From NCBI GenBank assembly GCA_963825575.1, contig CAWGUB010000022.1, positions 1-64,000 on the forward strand: a stretch of DNA of 64,000 nucleotides. The letters run 5' to 3'. Shown here piece after piece: positions 24,744 to 33,488 of this stretch. Within the stretch, counting starts at the first letter, position 1; the number at the start of each line of letters is the position of its first letter. Made by a program: the position numbers and the translations under genes. This DNA is from JAFDBW01 sp963825575 (GTDB taxonomy: Bacteria; Desulfobacterota; Desulfuromonadia; Desulfuromonadales; BM103). The notes below the pieces were generated by a model. The model saw only the letters and a list, made by a program, of their open reading frames with translations, searched no databases and was not told the origin of the DNA.

Positions 24744-25913
24744 ATGGCAATGACAGATTTCCTGTTCACTTCCGAATCCGTTTCCGAGGGGCATCCCGAC
24801 AAGGTTGCCGACCAGATTTCCGACGCGATCCTCGATGCGATAATCGCCCAGGACCCAGCGGCCAGGGTCGCGTGTGAAACTCTCGTTACCACCGGCATGG
24901 CAATGATTGCCGGTGAAATCACCACCAGCGCCTACGTCGATATGCCGGATATCGTCCGCCAAACCATAAAGGAGATTGGCTACGACGATTCAGCGATGGG
25001 CTTTGACTATGAAACCTGTGCCGTACTGACCACTATTGATCGACAGTCTCCGGATATCTCACAGGGTGTAACAGAAGGTCAGGGCATGTTTGCCGACCAG
25101 GGTGCCGGTGACCAGGGGCTGATGTTCGGTTACGCTTGCAACGAGACGCCTGAGCTGATGCCCATGCCGATTACTTTTGCCCACAAGCTGACCAAACGGC
25201 TGGCAGAAGTGCGCAAAAGCGGGCTGCTTAATTTCCTGCGCCCTGACAGCAAATCACAAGTCTCGATCCAGTACATCAATGACAAACCGATCCGGGTTGA
25301 CACGGTGGTCGTTTCCTCTCAACACGCACCGGATGTGACTTACGAGAACCTTAAAGAATCAATTATCGAAGAGGTTGTGCGCAAAGTCATTCCGCATAAC
25401 CTGCTCGATGAAAAAACCAAGTATTTCATCAACCCGACTGGCCGGTTTGTGATTGGCGGGCCAATGGGTGACTGCGGTCTGACCGGGCGAAAAATCATCG
25501 TTGATACCTATGGCGGCCAGGGCTCACATGGTGGTGGTGCTTTTTCCGGGAAAGACCCGTCAAAGGTTGACCGTAGTGCCTCTTACATGGCCCGCTACGT
25601 TGCCAAGAACATCGTTGCAGCAGGGATTGCCGACAAGTGCGAAGTTCAACTTGCCTATGCGATCGGAGTCGCAGAGCCGGTTTCGGTCATGATTAATACC
25701 TTTGGCACCGGCAAGATCCCGTCCAACGACATTGCCCGCATTGCCCAGGAAGAATTTGATATGCGCCCGCGTGGCATTATAAAAACTCTCGACCTGTTGC
25801 GTCCGATCTACCTCAAGACGGCTGCTTATGGCCACTTTGGCCGCGAGCTGCCAGAGTTCACCTGGGAGCGTACCGATCGTATCGAATCGTTGAAGAAAAG
25901 AGCAGGAATCTGA
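24744..25913 (+). CDS. metK: S-adenosylmethionine synthetase
   Basis: A 389-residue enzyme making S-adenosylmethionine from methionine and ATP. Signatures include FTSESVSEGHPDKVADQISD at the N terminus, GAGDQGLMFGYA and the GGGAFSGKDPSKVDRS phosphate loop. TTTTTAGGAG precedes the ATG. No recognisable SAM riboswitch is visible in the 120-base leader. The SAM-recycling gene ahcY and an ArsR-methyltransferase follow 2-4 kb downstream, so this is a SAM-cycle neighbourhood. Confidence 0.99.
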   Translation: MAMTDFLFTSESVSEGHPDKVADQISDAILDAIIAQDPAARVACETLVTTGMAMIAGEITTSAYVDMPDIVRQTIKEIGYDDSAMGFDYETCAVLTTIDRQSPDISQGVTEGQGMFADQGAGDQGLMFGYACNETPELMPMPITFAHKLTKRLAEVRKSGLLNFLRPDSKSQVSIQYINDKPIRVDTVVVSSQHAPDVTYENLKESIIEEVVRKVIPHNLLDEKTKYFINPTGRFVIGGPMGDCGLTGRKIIVDTYGGQGSHGGGAFSGKDPSKVDRSASYMARYVAKNIVAAGIADKCEVQLAYAIGVAEPVSVMINTFGTGKIPSNDIARIAQEEFDMRPRGIIKTLDLLRPIYLKTAAYGHFGRELPEFTWERTDRIESLKKRAGI

Positions 25914-25937
25914 GGCTTTGGCAATCTAACGAATTTA

Positions 25938-25965
25938 CGGGCGGATCGTGTTGACGATCCGCCCG
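25938..25965 (+). terminator. Strong hairpin after metK
   Basis: A perfect 12-bp stem CGGGCGGATCGT / ACGATCCGCCCG with a GTTG loop. The sequence after it (TCTGCGTTCT) is a weak T-run, so termination may be partial. Confidence 0.6.
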
Positions 25966-25987
25966 TCTGCGTTCTAGGCTTATAATT

Positions 25988-27043
25988 GTGGTGAAACCGG
26001 AGCTTTCAATTATTGTCCCGACCCTGAACGAGGCAGAAACCCTGCCTATGTTGTTCTCCGATCTGGCCGGTCAGAAAAACGTTCATATTGAAATAATTGT
26101 TTCCGACGGCGGCTCAGTGGATCCGACAATCGAGGTTGCAAAAAGATTCTTCTCAGAGAATGGTCTTTCAGGGACATGCCTGGCCGGTCCAAGAGGTCGC
26201 GGCCGTCAATTGAATGCCGGTGCCGGGGTCGCCAGGTCTGACTGGCTGTTGTTTCTCCATGCAGACAGCAGGTTGCCTGAGCATGACCAACTGCAACGGG
26301 CTCTGCAATATATGCAGGACTGTCAGGGCCAAACCGGGGCGGCCGTAGCCGGCCGATTCGCTCTGAGCTTTGAACGTGATGCAGGTGGCAATGGTTTTGG
26401 TTTGTTCTATTATGAAACCAAGGCACGGTTAGGCAGGGCAGGCTGTGTTCATGGTGACCAGGGAATGCTGATCAGGAATTCCTTCTTTGACCAAGTGGGT
26501 CCTTTTCGGGAAGACCTGCCGGTTATGGAAGACACCACGTTGGCGGAACAGATTCGCAATCAGGGGAAGTGGCTGCTCCTGCCAGGTGAGATCGTCACTT
26601 CTGCCCGTCGTTTTGAAGTTGAAGGCTGGCGTGCCCGGCAAACGCTTAATGCCTTGATGATGAATTTTCTGGCGGTCGGCTGGTTGGTTTTTTTTGCCAA
26701 GGCCCCGGAGATTTATCAGCAACAGGACAAGGCCAGGCCGTTGCAGCTGGCACCCTTTTATCGTTTGATTAATGAGCTTCTGTCCAAGATGAGTTCTCGG
26801 CAAAGATGGGCTTTGTGGATGGCTACCGGGGCTTACGTGCGCGGCCAGGCTTGGCAGATCGGTCTGGCCCTGGATTGCCGAAAGGCCTATCGTGGCAATC
26901 GTGATCATCTGCAAAAGCCCGGCTGTTGGTTGAACTGGTTCGATCAGTGGTTTGAACCACTGACGAATCATCGTATCGGTTGTTTTGTTGCCGCGTTGCT
27001 GGTCCGGCTATGGTTTGCTATTCAGCTTCGTCGCCGTATCTAG
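25988..27043 (+). CDS. Family 2 glycosyltransferase (TIGR04283-like) with C-terminal extension
   Basis: A protein of up to 351 residues. The N-terminal GT-A domain reads LSIIVPTLNEAETLP, IVSDGGSVD, GRGRQLNAGA and FLHADSRLP (DxD-type HAD), as in the 'rSAM/selenodomain-associated transferase 2' group. That group is usually about 220-230 residues. Here about 120 extra residues follow, with a Trp-rich, partly hydrophobic stretch. Tandem GTG codons at 25988 and 25991 are the likely start; a TATAAT lies immediately before them. Sugar and acceptor are unknown. Confidence 0.75.
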   Translation: MVKPELSIIVPTLNEAETLPMLFSDLAGQKNVHIEIIVSDGGSVDPTIEVAKRFFSENGLSGTCLAGPRGRGRQLNAGAGVARSDWLLFLHADSRLPEHDQLQRALQYMQDCQGQTGAAVAGRFALSFERDAGGNGFGLFYYETKARLGRAGCVHGDQGMLIRNSFFDQVGPFREDLPVMEDTTLAEQIRNQGKWLLLPGEIVTSARRFEVEGWRARQTLNALMMNFLAVGWLVFFAKAPEIYQQQDKARPLQLAPFYRLINELLSKMSSRQRWALWMATGAYVRGQAWQIGLALDCRKAYRGNRDHLQKPGCWLNWFDQWFEPLTNHRIGCFVAALLVRLWFAIQLRRRI

Positions 27044-27064
27044 TGATCACTGGCAGGGGCTACC

Positions 27065-27460
27065 ATGAGTATGCATATTAACCAACAAGTACAGGACATT
27101 CCATTTCTGAAAACCCTTGGTGTTGCAGTCAGGGAAATTGCAGAAGAACACGCAGAGATGACCGTCACAATAGATGATCGTCACTTGAATTACATGGGCA
27201 CGGTCCATGGCGGGTTGATTTCAACCCTGATTGATACGGTGTGTTTCTTCCCCATGCCGCTTATCCCCTCGGGCCTTATGCTGACGACTGTCGATCTTAA
27301 TGTCAGTTACGTCAGGCCAGCCCGGAAAGGTGATACCCTGGTCGCCCGTTCCGAGCTTCTGCACCTGGGTACTCGTACCGCACGTTTATCGGTCAAGGTT
27401 ACCGACCAAAACCAAAACCTTATTGCATACGGAACTGCGACCCTGATGATCCTGTCCTGA
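27065..27460 (+). CDS. PaaI-family hotdog thioesterase
   Basis: A 131-residue hotdog-fold protein. The family motif is HLNYMGTVHGGLISTLIDTV, with the HGG turn and the following acidic residue that serve acyl-CoA hydrolysis in PaaI-type thioesterases. VDLNVSYVRPARKGD is the second conserved strand. ATG 27065 follows AGGGG; a second ATG lies two codons on. Its physiological acyl-CoA is unknown. It sits between the glycosyltransferase and the ArsR-type gene without an evident shared role. Confidence 0.85.
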   Translation: MSMHINQQVQDIPFLKTLGVAVREIAEEHAEMTVTIDDRHLNYMGTVHGGLISTLIDTVCFFPMPLIPSGLMLTTVDLNVSYVRPARKGDTLVARSELLHLGTRTARLSVKVTDQNQNLIAYGTATLMILS

Positions 27461-27498
27461 TTCACGCCGTAATTTTTTTCTTGTTTTTATCGGGAAGA

Positions 27499-27544
27499 TA
27501 TAATATCAACTATACTTGATATTTAAAGTTCCGTGGGTTGATAT
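27499..27544 (+). promoter_or_regulatory. Palindromic operator over the promoter of the ArsR-methyltransferase gene
   Basis: AATATCAA (27502-27509), six bases, then TTGATATT (27516-27523) form a perfect eight-base inverted repeat. A TATAAT box (27499-27504) overlaps its left arm. A further TTGATAT half-site (27538-27544) ends at the base before the ATG. Size and position suit a winged-helix ArsR dimer repressing its own gene. Confidence 0.6.
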
Positions 27545-28474
27545 ATGCTCGAAGTGCTTAAAATGCTTGCTGACACGACCCGGCTGAGACTCTTGCGGAT
27601 ACTCCGCCAGGGTGACTTTACGGTGCAGGACCTTATGCAGGCTCTGGACATGGGCCAGTCCAGAATTTCACGGCATTTGATCCTCATGAACGAAGTTGGC
27701 CTGCTTGAGGTCGAAAAGCAGGGGACCTGGCGCTACTATCGCCTGGCGCCAAAAAACCGGTTTTTTCAAAAGATCTGGCCGATTATTGAGGAGCATCTCG
27801 CCGAACTTGAAATGCAGGAACAGGATGCGAGTGGTCTCCTTGCGATCATGATGGAGCGACGCAAACGTAGCCAGGAATTCTTTGATCGCCATGCCCGTGA
27901 CTGGGACGTCATGCATACGGATTTGCTCAATCTTCCCGATTATCATTCAGATCTGCTGGCACTGTTGCCGGAAGGAGGCCTGACTGTTGAAATCGGTGTC
28001 GGGTCAGGTACGCTGCTCCCTTTTCTGATCGACAAGGCCGATCGTGTTGTCGGCCTGGACCAATCACCGTCCATGGTCACTCTGGCCAGAGAGACGGTGC
28101 AACATCATCACCTCGCGGACAATGTGGACGTTCGCCTGGCGGAGATGAATCACCTGCCAATGGCTGACAGCTCGGTGCAGACCGTTGTCATGAACCAAGT
28201 CCTGCATCATGCCGAGCAGCCAGGTGATGTCCTCAAAGAGGTGGGTCGTACCCTTGCCAAGGGCGGACTGCTGGTGATAGCCGATTTGACACGCCATGAA
28301 TACGACTGGGTCCGGGAGCGGTTGGCAGACCAGTGGCTCGGTTTCAAACGACAGGAACTTGAAGTCTGGCTGGCCGAAGCCGATATGCAAATTTGCACTT
28401 ACCAGGAATTCGGTGACTCCGAATCTCACCAGGGAGTCATGCTGTTGACAGCAACGTTTAACGATAACAATTGA
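27545..28474 (+). CDS. ArsR-family regulator fused to SAM-dependent methyltransferase
   Basis: A 309-residue two-domain protein. Residues 1-85 are a winged helix (TTRLRLLRILRQGDFTVQDL; MGQSRISRHLILM recognition helix). Residues about 130-260 are a class I methyltransferase with motif I VEIGVGSGTLLPF, an acidic end of strand 2 (VVGLDQSPSM) and the NQVLHHAEQPGDVLKE segment. No metal-binding cysteine pair is present in the helix, unlike ArsR/SmtB sensors. The gene is 27 bases upstream of ahcY. I infer it senses SAM or SAH and controls this operon. Confidence 0.88.
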   Translation: MLEVLKMLADTTRLRLLRILRQGDFTVQDLMQALDMGQSRISRHLILMNEVGLLEVEKQGTWRYYRLAPKNRFFQKIWPIIEEHLAELEMQEQDASGLLAIMMERRKRSQEFFDRHARDWDVMHTDLLNLPDYHSDLLALLPEGGLTVEIGVGSGTLLPFLIDKADRVVGLDQSPSMVTLARETVQHHHLADNVDVRLAEMNHLPMADSSVQTVVMNQVLHHAEQPGDVLKEVGRTLAKGGLLVIADLTRHEYDWVRERLADQWLGFKRQELEVWLAEADMQICTYQEFGDSESHQGVMLLTATFNDNN

Positions 28475-28501
28475 CAAACAAAATATTGAGGAGAAACAGA
28501 G

Positions 28502-29959
28502 ATGACTGACAATCAAGATTTTAAGGTAAAGGACCTTTCACTGGCTGCCTGGGGGCGTAAGGAAATTGATCTGGCTGAAGTAGAAATGCCCGGTTTGATA
28601 GCGTTGCGAGAGGAATACCGTGGCAAGAAGCCGCTTGCCGGAGCACGGATCACCGGCTCACTGCACATGACGATCCAGACTGCCGTTCTGATCGAGACGC
28701 TGATCGATCTCGGCGCCGAGGTGCGGTGGGCTTCATGCAATATCTTCTCGACCCAGGACCAGGCCGCAGCAGCAGTCGCTGTCGGCAGGGAAGGTACTCC
28801 TGATAATCCGAAAGGGGTCCCGGTCTTTGCCTGGAAAGGAGAGAGCCTCGAGGAATACTGGTGGTGTACTGAAAAGGCGCTGGACTGGCCGAATGGACAG
28901 ATGCCCAACATGATTCTTGACGACGGTGGTGATGCGACCATGATGGTCCTGAACGGAGCAGAATGGCAGGCACAGGGGGTTCCGGAATTGCGTGCCGATG
29001 ATGCCGAAGACTGGGCCGAACTGGTCAAGATCCTGAAGCAATCGATCGACAGCAAATCGATTGACTGGCAGGCCGTCTGCAGCTCCGTAAAGGGTGTGAC
29101 CGAAGAGACGACGACCGGCGTCCACCGTCTTTACCATCTGCAGAAAGTTGGCAAGCTCCCGTTCCCGGCAATGAACGTTAACGATTCGGTCACCAAGAGC
29201 AAGTTCGACAATGTTTATGGTTGTCGACACAGTCTGGTTGACGGAATCATGCGGGCGACCGACGTAATGCTTTCCGGTAAAGTTGCGGTCGTTTGCGGTT
29301 ACGGTGATGTTGGCAAGGGCTGCTGCCAGTCATTGCGTGGCCAGGGTGCGCGGGTGATTGTTACCGAAATCGATCCAATCTGCGCCTTGCAGGCCCTGAT
29401 GGAGGGTTACCAGGTCAGCACTCTCGACGAAGTGGTGAGCACTGCCGACTTGTTTGTGACCACCACGGGCAACAAGGATGTGATTCGCGTCGATCATATG
29501 TCCCGGATGAAACACAATGCAATAGTCGGCAACATCGGCCACTTCGACAACGAGATTGAGATGGCTGCGCTGGCGAAGGTTGCCGGGATTGTAAAAATCA
29601 ATATCAAGAACCCCCGCGAACATGGCAACCAGGTTGACCAGTGGGTGTTCCCGGACGGTCACGCGGTGATTGTCCTCGCTGAAGGTCGTTTGCTTAACCT
29701 TGGTTGTGCAACCGGACATCCTTCGTTCGTCATGTCCAACAGCTTTACCAACCAGGTTATGGCGCAGATCGAGCTTTTCACGAAAACGAATGATTACGAT
29801 AAAGAAGTCTACGTCCTGCCCAAAAGTCTCGACGAAAAAGTCGCCAGGCTGCATCTTGGCAAACTCGGCGCGAAATTGACGACTCTCAGCAAGGAGCAGG
29901 CCGATTACCTCGGCATTCCGATTGAGGGACCGTACAAATCTGACTCATATCGTTACTGA
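28502..29959 (+). CDS. ahcY: Adenosylhomocysteinase
   Basis: A 485-residue NAD-dependent enzyme that splits S-adenosylhomocysteine to adenosine and homocysteine, relieving product inhibition of methyltransferases. The NAD-binding fingerprint is VCGYGDVGKGCC. Other signatures are SCNIFSTQDQAAAA, the EYWWCTEKAL segment and the C-terminal KSDSYRY. The length corresponds to the longer class with an internal insertion (about 150-200). GAGGAGAAACAG precedes the ATG. It ends the unit, followed by a strong terminator. Confidence 0.98.
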   Translation: MTDNQDFKVKDLSLAAWGRKEIDLAEVEMPGLIALREEYRGKKPLAGARITGSLHMTIQTAVLIETLIDLGAEVRWASCNIFSTQDQAAAAVAVGREGTPDNPKGVPVFAWKGESLEEYWWCTEKALDWPNGQMPNMILDDGGDATMMVLNGAEWQAQGVPELRADDAEDWAELVKILKQSIDSKSIDWQAVCSSVKGVTEETTTGVHRLYHLQKVGKLPFPAMNVNDSVTKSKFDNVYGCRHSLVDGIMRATDVMLSGKVAVVCGYGDVGKGCCQSLRGQGARVIVTEIDPICALQALMEGYQVSTLDEVVSTADLFVTTTGNKDVIRVDHMSRMKHNAIVGNIGHFDNEIEMAALAKVAGIVKINIKNPREHGNQVDQWVFPDGHAVIVLAEGRLLNLGCATGHPSFVMSNSFTNQVMAQIELFTKTNDYDKEVYVLPKSLDEKVARLHLGKLGAKLTTLSKEQADYLGIPIEGPYKSDSYRY

Positions 29960-29986
29960 TACTTTTCTGTTTGATTGCATGAAGGG

Positions 29987-30015
29987 GGACGGGCTGTGAA
30001 GCCCGTCCTTTTTTT
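29987..30015. terminator. Terminator between ahcY and the convergent lptG
   Basis: GGACGGGC / GCCCGTCC with a TGTGAA loop and seven T residues (30009-30015) on the plus strand. It lies just before the lptG stop, so it mainly serves ahcY. Confidence 0.88.
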
Positions 30016-30027
30016 TAAGCTGAAAGG

Positions 30028-31116
30028 TTAATCCTGGGCCTTGAGGAATAGCCAGATGGCGGTCAGAGTCATCAGGACATTGGCGGACCATGCCGCCACG
30101 ACGGGAGAGAGTATTGCTGAACCGCCCATGGCTGCAAAAACGGCATAGAGGACGAAGTAGACAACAAAAACGACCAGGCTGACAACGATCCCGAGTGCAA
30201 AACTGGGCTGACGCCCGCGCTGCAGAGCGAACGGCATGCCGAGCAGTACCATGATCAGCGGAATGAAGGCTTTTGACAGTCGCAGATGTGACTCGAGCTG
30301 GTAGGTCTTCGGATCGTGCCCATCAGCTTTCAATGTCTCGATGAGTTCGTAAAGCTCGACCTGGGTCATTTCCTCAGGGTTGTTCCAGAGTTGGGTCATT
30401 TCAGGCGGGGCCTTCCCCAGCTCAAGAAGCCACTCATCCTTCTCTTCGTAGCCCTGAAGGGTTTTGCTCTCCGGTGAGAATTGCCAGATTTTCACCTCTT
30501 TGAAGGACCATGTGCCATTTCCTTTATAATGTCCCGACACGGCCTGCAACCGTTCCACGGGTTTGAATCGATCATTAAAGGAGATGATTGTGATGCCAAA
30601 GAGAGCTCCTCTCTGAGGGAAAGAGCGGTTGATGTGTACGATACGGTCACCGCTTTTAAAGAAAAGGTCCTTTGACTCGTTTACGACACCTCTGGATTTG
30701 TTCGTGATCTCTACCTTCCTGATATACTCGGTTTCCTGGATCCCCAGGGGCGTCAGCCAGAGATTACAGAGCAGAAGAAGTCCACATAAGAGGAACCCGG
30801 TCAAAAACATTGAACGGCTGATCCTGGAAATACTGATTCCCCCGCCGAGTAGGGCTGTCAACTGGTTGGTGCGCGAAAGATCACCAATGGTCGCGAAGGC
30901 GCCGAGGAGAACCGCCATCGGCAGGGTGTTGGAGATCATCAGTGGCAGGTTATAGATCGGGAAGAGAAAATAATTGATGAGAGCGGCCTGGTTCTCGATG
31001 AAATCATCAACCTTCTCAATAAAATCGATGACTGCATACAATGACACAAGCGCCAGCAGGATAAACGCCAGGTTCTTCAGAAACAGGGTCGATATGTAAC
31101 GATCAAGCGTGGTCAT
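30028..31116 (-). CDS. lptG: LPS export ABC transporter permease LptG
   Basis: A 362-residue permease of the YjgP/YjgQ family with three N-terminal and three C-terminal membrane helices around a periplasmic jellyroll. It begins MTTLDRYISTLFLKNLAF and has the segment SRTNQLTALLGGGIS, typical of the coupling region. With LptF and LptB it extracts LPS from the inner membrane. Its start overlaps the lptF end by 14 bases. The order lptF-lptG on a strand opposite to the surrounding genes marks a separate transcription unit. Confidence 0.93.
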   Translation of the reverse strand: MTTLDRYISTLFLKNLAFILLALVSLYAVIDFIEKVDDFIENQAALINYFLFPIYNLPLMISNTLPMAVLLGAFATIGDLSRTNQLTALLGGGISISRISRSMFLTGFLLCGLLLLCNLWLTPLGIQETEYIRKVEITNKSRGVVNESKDLFFKSGDRIVHINRSFPQRGALFGITIISFNDRFKPVERLQAVSGHYKGNGTWSFKEVKIWQFSPESKTLQGYEEKDEWLLELGKAPPEMTQLWNNPEEMTQVELYELIETLKADGHDPKTYQLESHLRLSKAFIPLIMVLLGMPFALQRGRQPSFALGIVVSLVVFVVYFVLYAVFAAMGGSAILSPVVAAWSANVLMTLTAIWLFLKAQD

Positions 31117-32302
31117 TGTTCTTGTTCATGCAATTCCTGAGATATGTCATCGTTTGCTCAACTTGTGAGACAAATATACTGGGTTGTTCGTGAGCACTTC
31201 GGTACAGGCAGTAAAGTCCGGACAGGGCTAACAGTAAGTGGGGGAGCCAGAAAGTCAGCCACGGGGCGAGGCCCGCATCGGCAGTAAAAGTTTGTGCCAG
31301 TGAAAGCATCAGGTAATAACAAAGATAGATGATCAGTCCGATAACGAAACCGCCGCTGCGACCCGATCGGTGGGTCTGGATACTGAACGGCAGTCCGAAC
31401 AGGGCAAAAATCAAAGGGGCCATCGGCGCGGCCATCCGGGTGTGTATTTCCGCTTTTACTGCGCCTAGCTTTCGCTCGTTGATATTGCTGTCTTCTCTGT
31501 GAAGTTGTCGCCAGAGTTGAGCGGTCGACATCTCCTTGGGACGCTTTCTCTTGGCAGCTTTCTCGGCAGCCTCCTCGCCGTTTCTGGTCAGGTCCGGTTG
31601 CACGTCGTAGCTGCGGAAGTTGATCAGCTGGTAAGCTGAATCATCGTCGGACTTTTGACGATGAATCGCCCCGTCCTGGAGTTGGAACGTGATGGTTTCC
31701 TCTTGTTCATCTGCAACGATATCTCCCTGTTCGGCAAATATCAGCGTTGTCGTGTCAGGTTTTTTCTCGACAATGAAAAGACCAGTCATCTGGCCGGTGC
31801 GAGCATCGAGAGCGTTCGCATAGAGCACCATGTTGAATTGTTTCATGAATACTTGCGGCTGAAATCCGATCGTGGCCTTCTGCATGGTGATGGCGAAAAC
31901 CTGTTCGCGGAAAGCCTGATAACCCCATGGTTTGAGCCACAGACCTGCCACTGCCGTGAGCAGTGAGAAAACCACTGCCAGGGCGAGGATCGGGCGAGCC
32001 ATTTGCGCAAGCCCTATACCGGCGGCCTTCATGGCAATCGTTTCACTGTCAGCAGACATGCGACTGAGCCCGATCATGATTCCCATCAGAAAGGACAGCG
32101 GCAGTGTGATGTTGAGAAAGGCCGGCAGCAGGGTTCCAAACAGCACCAGGATGTCAGTAATCGAGACTCCCTTGTTGACGACCAGGTCCACGAGCTTCAT
32201 CAGCCTGCCCATGAACAGCACCATGGTAAAAATCAGCAGACAGAGCAGGGTAGGTGAGAGGATCTCACTGATGATGTATTTTTGTATTCTTGTGCCTGCC
32301 AT
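31103..32302 (-). CDS. lptF: LPS export ABC transporter permease LptF
   Basis: A 399-residue permease starting MAGTRIQKYIISEILSP, with the motif GLSRMSADSETIAMKAAGIG (coupling helix region) after the second helix, a central periplasmic domain (about 110-290) and C-terminal helices. The ATG at 32302 is preferred over an upstream TTG at 32326. It is divergent from rpsB, so their promoters share the interval 32303-32509. Confidence 0.92.
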   Translation of the reverse strand: MAGTRIQKYIISEILSPTLLCLLIFTMVLFMGRLMKLVDLVVNKGVSITDILVLFGTLLPAFLNITLPLSFLMGIMIGLSRMSADSETIAMKAAGIGLAQMARPILALAVVFSLLTAVAGLWLKPWGYQAFREQVFAITMQKATIGFQPQVFMKQFNMVLYANALDARTGQMTGLFIVEKKPDTTTLIFAEQGDIVADEQEETITFQLQDGAIHRQKSDDDSAYQLINFRSYDVQPDLTRNGEEAAEKAAKRKRPKEMSTAQLWRQLHREDSNINERKLGAVKAEIHTRMAAPMAPLIFALFGLPFSIQTHRSGRSGGFVIGLIIYLCYYLMLSLAQTFTADAGLAPWLTFWLPHLLLALSGLYCLYRSAHEQPSIFVSQVEQTMTYLRNCMNKNNDHA

Positions 32303-32363
32303 AATGCCGCATAGTAGTACAGTCAATATCAGAATGTAAACGCTATTGATGGTGAAAAACCCC

Positions 32364-32391
32364 TTGCGTTCGGGATACTCTCATGTTATAC
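32364..32391 (+). promoter_or_regulatory. Candidate promoter for rpsB-tsf
   Basis: TTGCGT (32364-32369), a 16-base spacer and TTATAC (32386-32391), 119 bases before the rpsB ATG. Confidence 0.4.
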
Positions 32392-32419
32392 GGATGTGCT
32401 GTCCAATACACACGCCTTT

Positions 32420-32460
32420 TGACCCGGACCGGGTGCCTGACATGGGGTCAGGTCGGTTGC
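32420..32460 (+). promoter_or_regulatory. Structured 5' leader of rpsB
   Basis: Two short hairpins are visible: ACCCGG/CCGGGT-type pairing and CCTGAC ATGGG GTCAGG. A ribosomal-protein leader regulated by S2 would be expected here, but the sequence does not match a form I can name. Confidence 0.3.
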
Positions 32461-32509
32461 AGGGGTTGATGAAGGCGGCGGCCAAACCAAATTGAAGGGA
32501 AGTTTAAAC

Positions 32510-33385
32510 ATGGCACAGATCACTATGAAGCAATTGTTGGAGGCCGGCGTCCATTTCGGCCACCAGACCCGTCGTTGGAACCCCAAGATGAAGCCTTACA
32601 TCTTCGGTGCCCGCAACGGCATTTACATTATCGACCTGCAGAAGACGGTCCGTTATTTCCGGACTGCTTACAGTTTCATTCGCGACGTTTCCCAGAAAGG
32701 CGAGAAAGTCCTTTTTGTCGGCACCAAGAAACAGGCACAGGATTCGATCGTTGAAGAGGCTGTCCGTGCTGGCCAGTTCTATGTCAACAATCGCTGGTTG
32801 GGCGGCATGCTGACGAACTTCTCGACCATCAAGCGGAGCATTGATCGTCTGAAAAAAATCGAGGCGATGTCTGAAGACGGAACCTTTGATCTGCTGCTCA
32901 AGAAAGAGGTCCTGCAGCTGGAACGGGAAAAGACCAAGCTGGAAAAGAGCCTCGGCGGGATCAAGAACATGACCCGTCTGCCTGCGGCAGTTTTTATCGT
33001 TGACCCGAACAAGGAAGACATTGCCGTCAAGGAAGCCCGCAAGCTTGGCATCCCGGTTGTTGCAGTGGTTGACACCAACTGTGATCCCGATGGCATTGAA
33101 TATATCATCCCCGGCAATGACGATGCGATTCGTGCGATCCGCCTGTTTGCTTCGAAAATGGCAGAGGCGTGTCTCGAAGGGGCTGCTGCCCGCGAGGAAG
33201 ACCTGCGCAACGACGCAGAAGGTGCTGACTTGAAAGAACAGGTAGTTGAAGAGGTCGCAGAGGCTGTGGTTATTGAAAAGACAGAGGCCGTTGCGCCGGT
33301 AGTGACCGAAGCGGCAGCAGAAGAGGTCGTCGCTGCAGAAGCGGCTGAAGTGACCAAAGAAAAGGATGCATCGGCAGAAGCGTAA
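32510..33385 (+). CDS. rpsB: 30S ribosomal protein S2
   Basis: A 291-residue protein beginning MAQITMKQLLEAGVHFGHQTRRWNPKM, with FVGTKKQAQDSI, RWLGGMLTNFSTI and VDTNCDPDGIEYIIPGNDDA as S2 landmarks. The ATG at 32510 follows GAAGGGA; 32492 would add six residues. The last 45 residues or so are an Ala/Glu/Val-rich tail not found in E. coli S2 (241 residues), probably disordered. tsf follows across an attenuator-like hairpin. Confidence 0.99.
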   Translation: MAQITMKQLLEAGVHFGHQTRRWNPKMKPYIFGARNGIYIIDLQKTVRYFRTAYSFIRDVSQKGEKVLFVGTKKQAQDSIVEEAVRAGQFYVNNRWLGGMLTNFSTIKRSIDRLKKIEAMSEDGTFDLLLKKEVLQLEREKTKLEKSLGGIKNMTRLPAAVFIVDPNKEDIAVKEARKLGIPVVAVVDTNCDPDGIEYIIPGNDDAIRAIRLFASKMAEACLEGAAAREEDLRNDAEGADLKEQVVEEVAEAVVIEKTEAVAPVVTEAAAEEVVAAEAAEVTKEKDASAEA

Positions 33386-33407
33386 CCGGTTGATACGTAT
33401 AAATACA

Positions 33408-33440
33408 AAAAGGCGGTCTGCATTGCAGCCGCCTTTTTAT
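33408..33440 (+). terminator. Attenuator/terminator between rpsB and tsf
   Basis: GGCGG-T-CTGC pairs with GCAG-CCGCC (one-base bulge), flanked by AAAA and TTTTT. It would reduce tsf transcription relative to rpsB. Confidence 0.75.
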
Positions 33441-33488
33441 CAGACAACTCAATATTTGCCAAGATAGCAGGATAGAGGAGGTTTTAAC

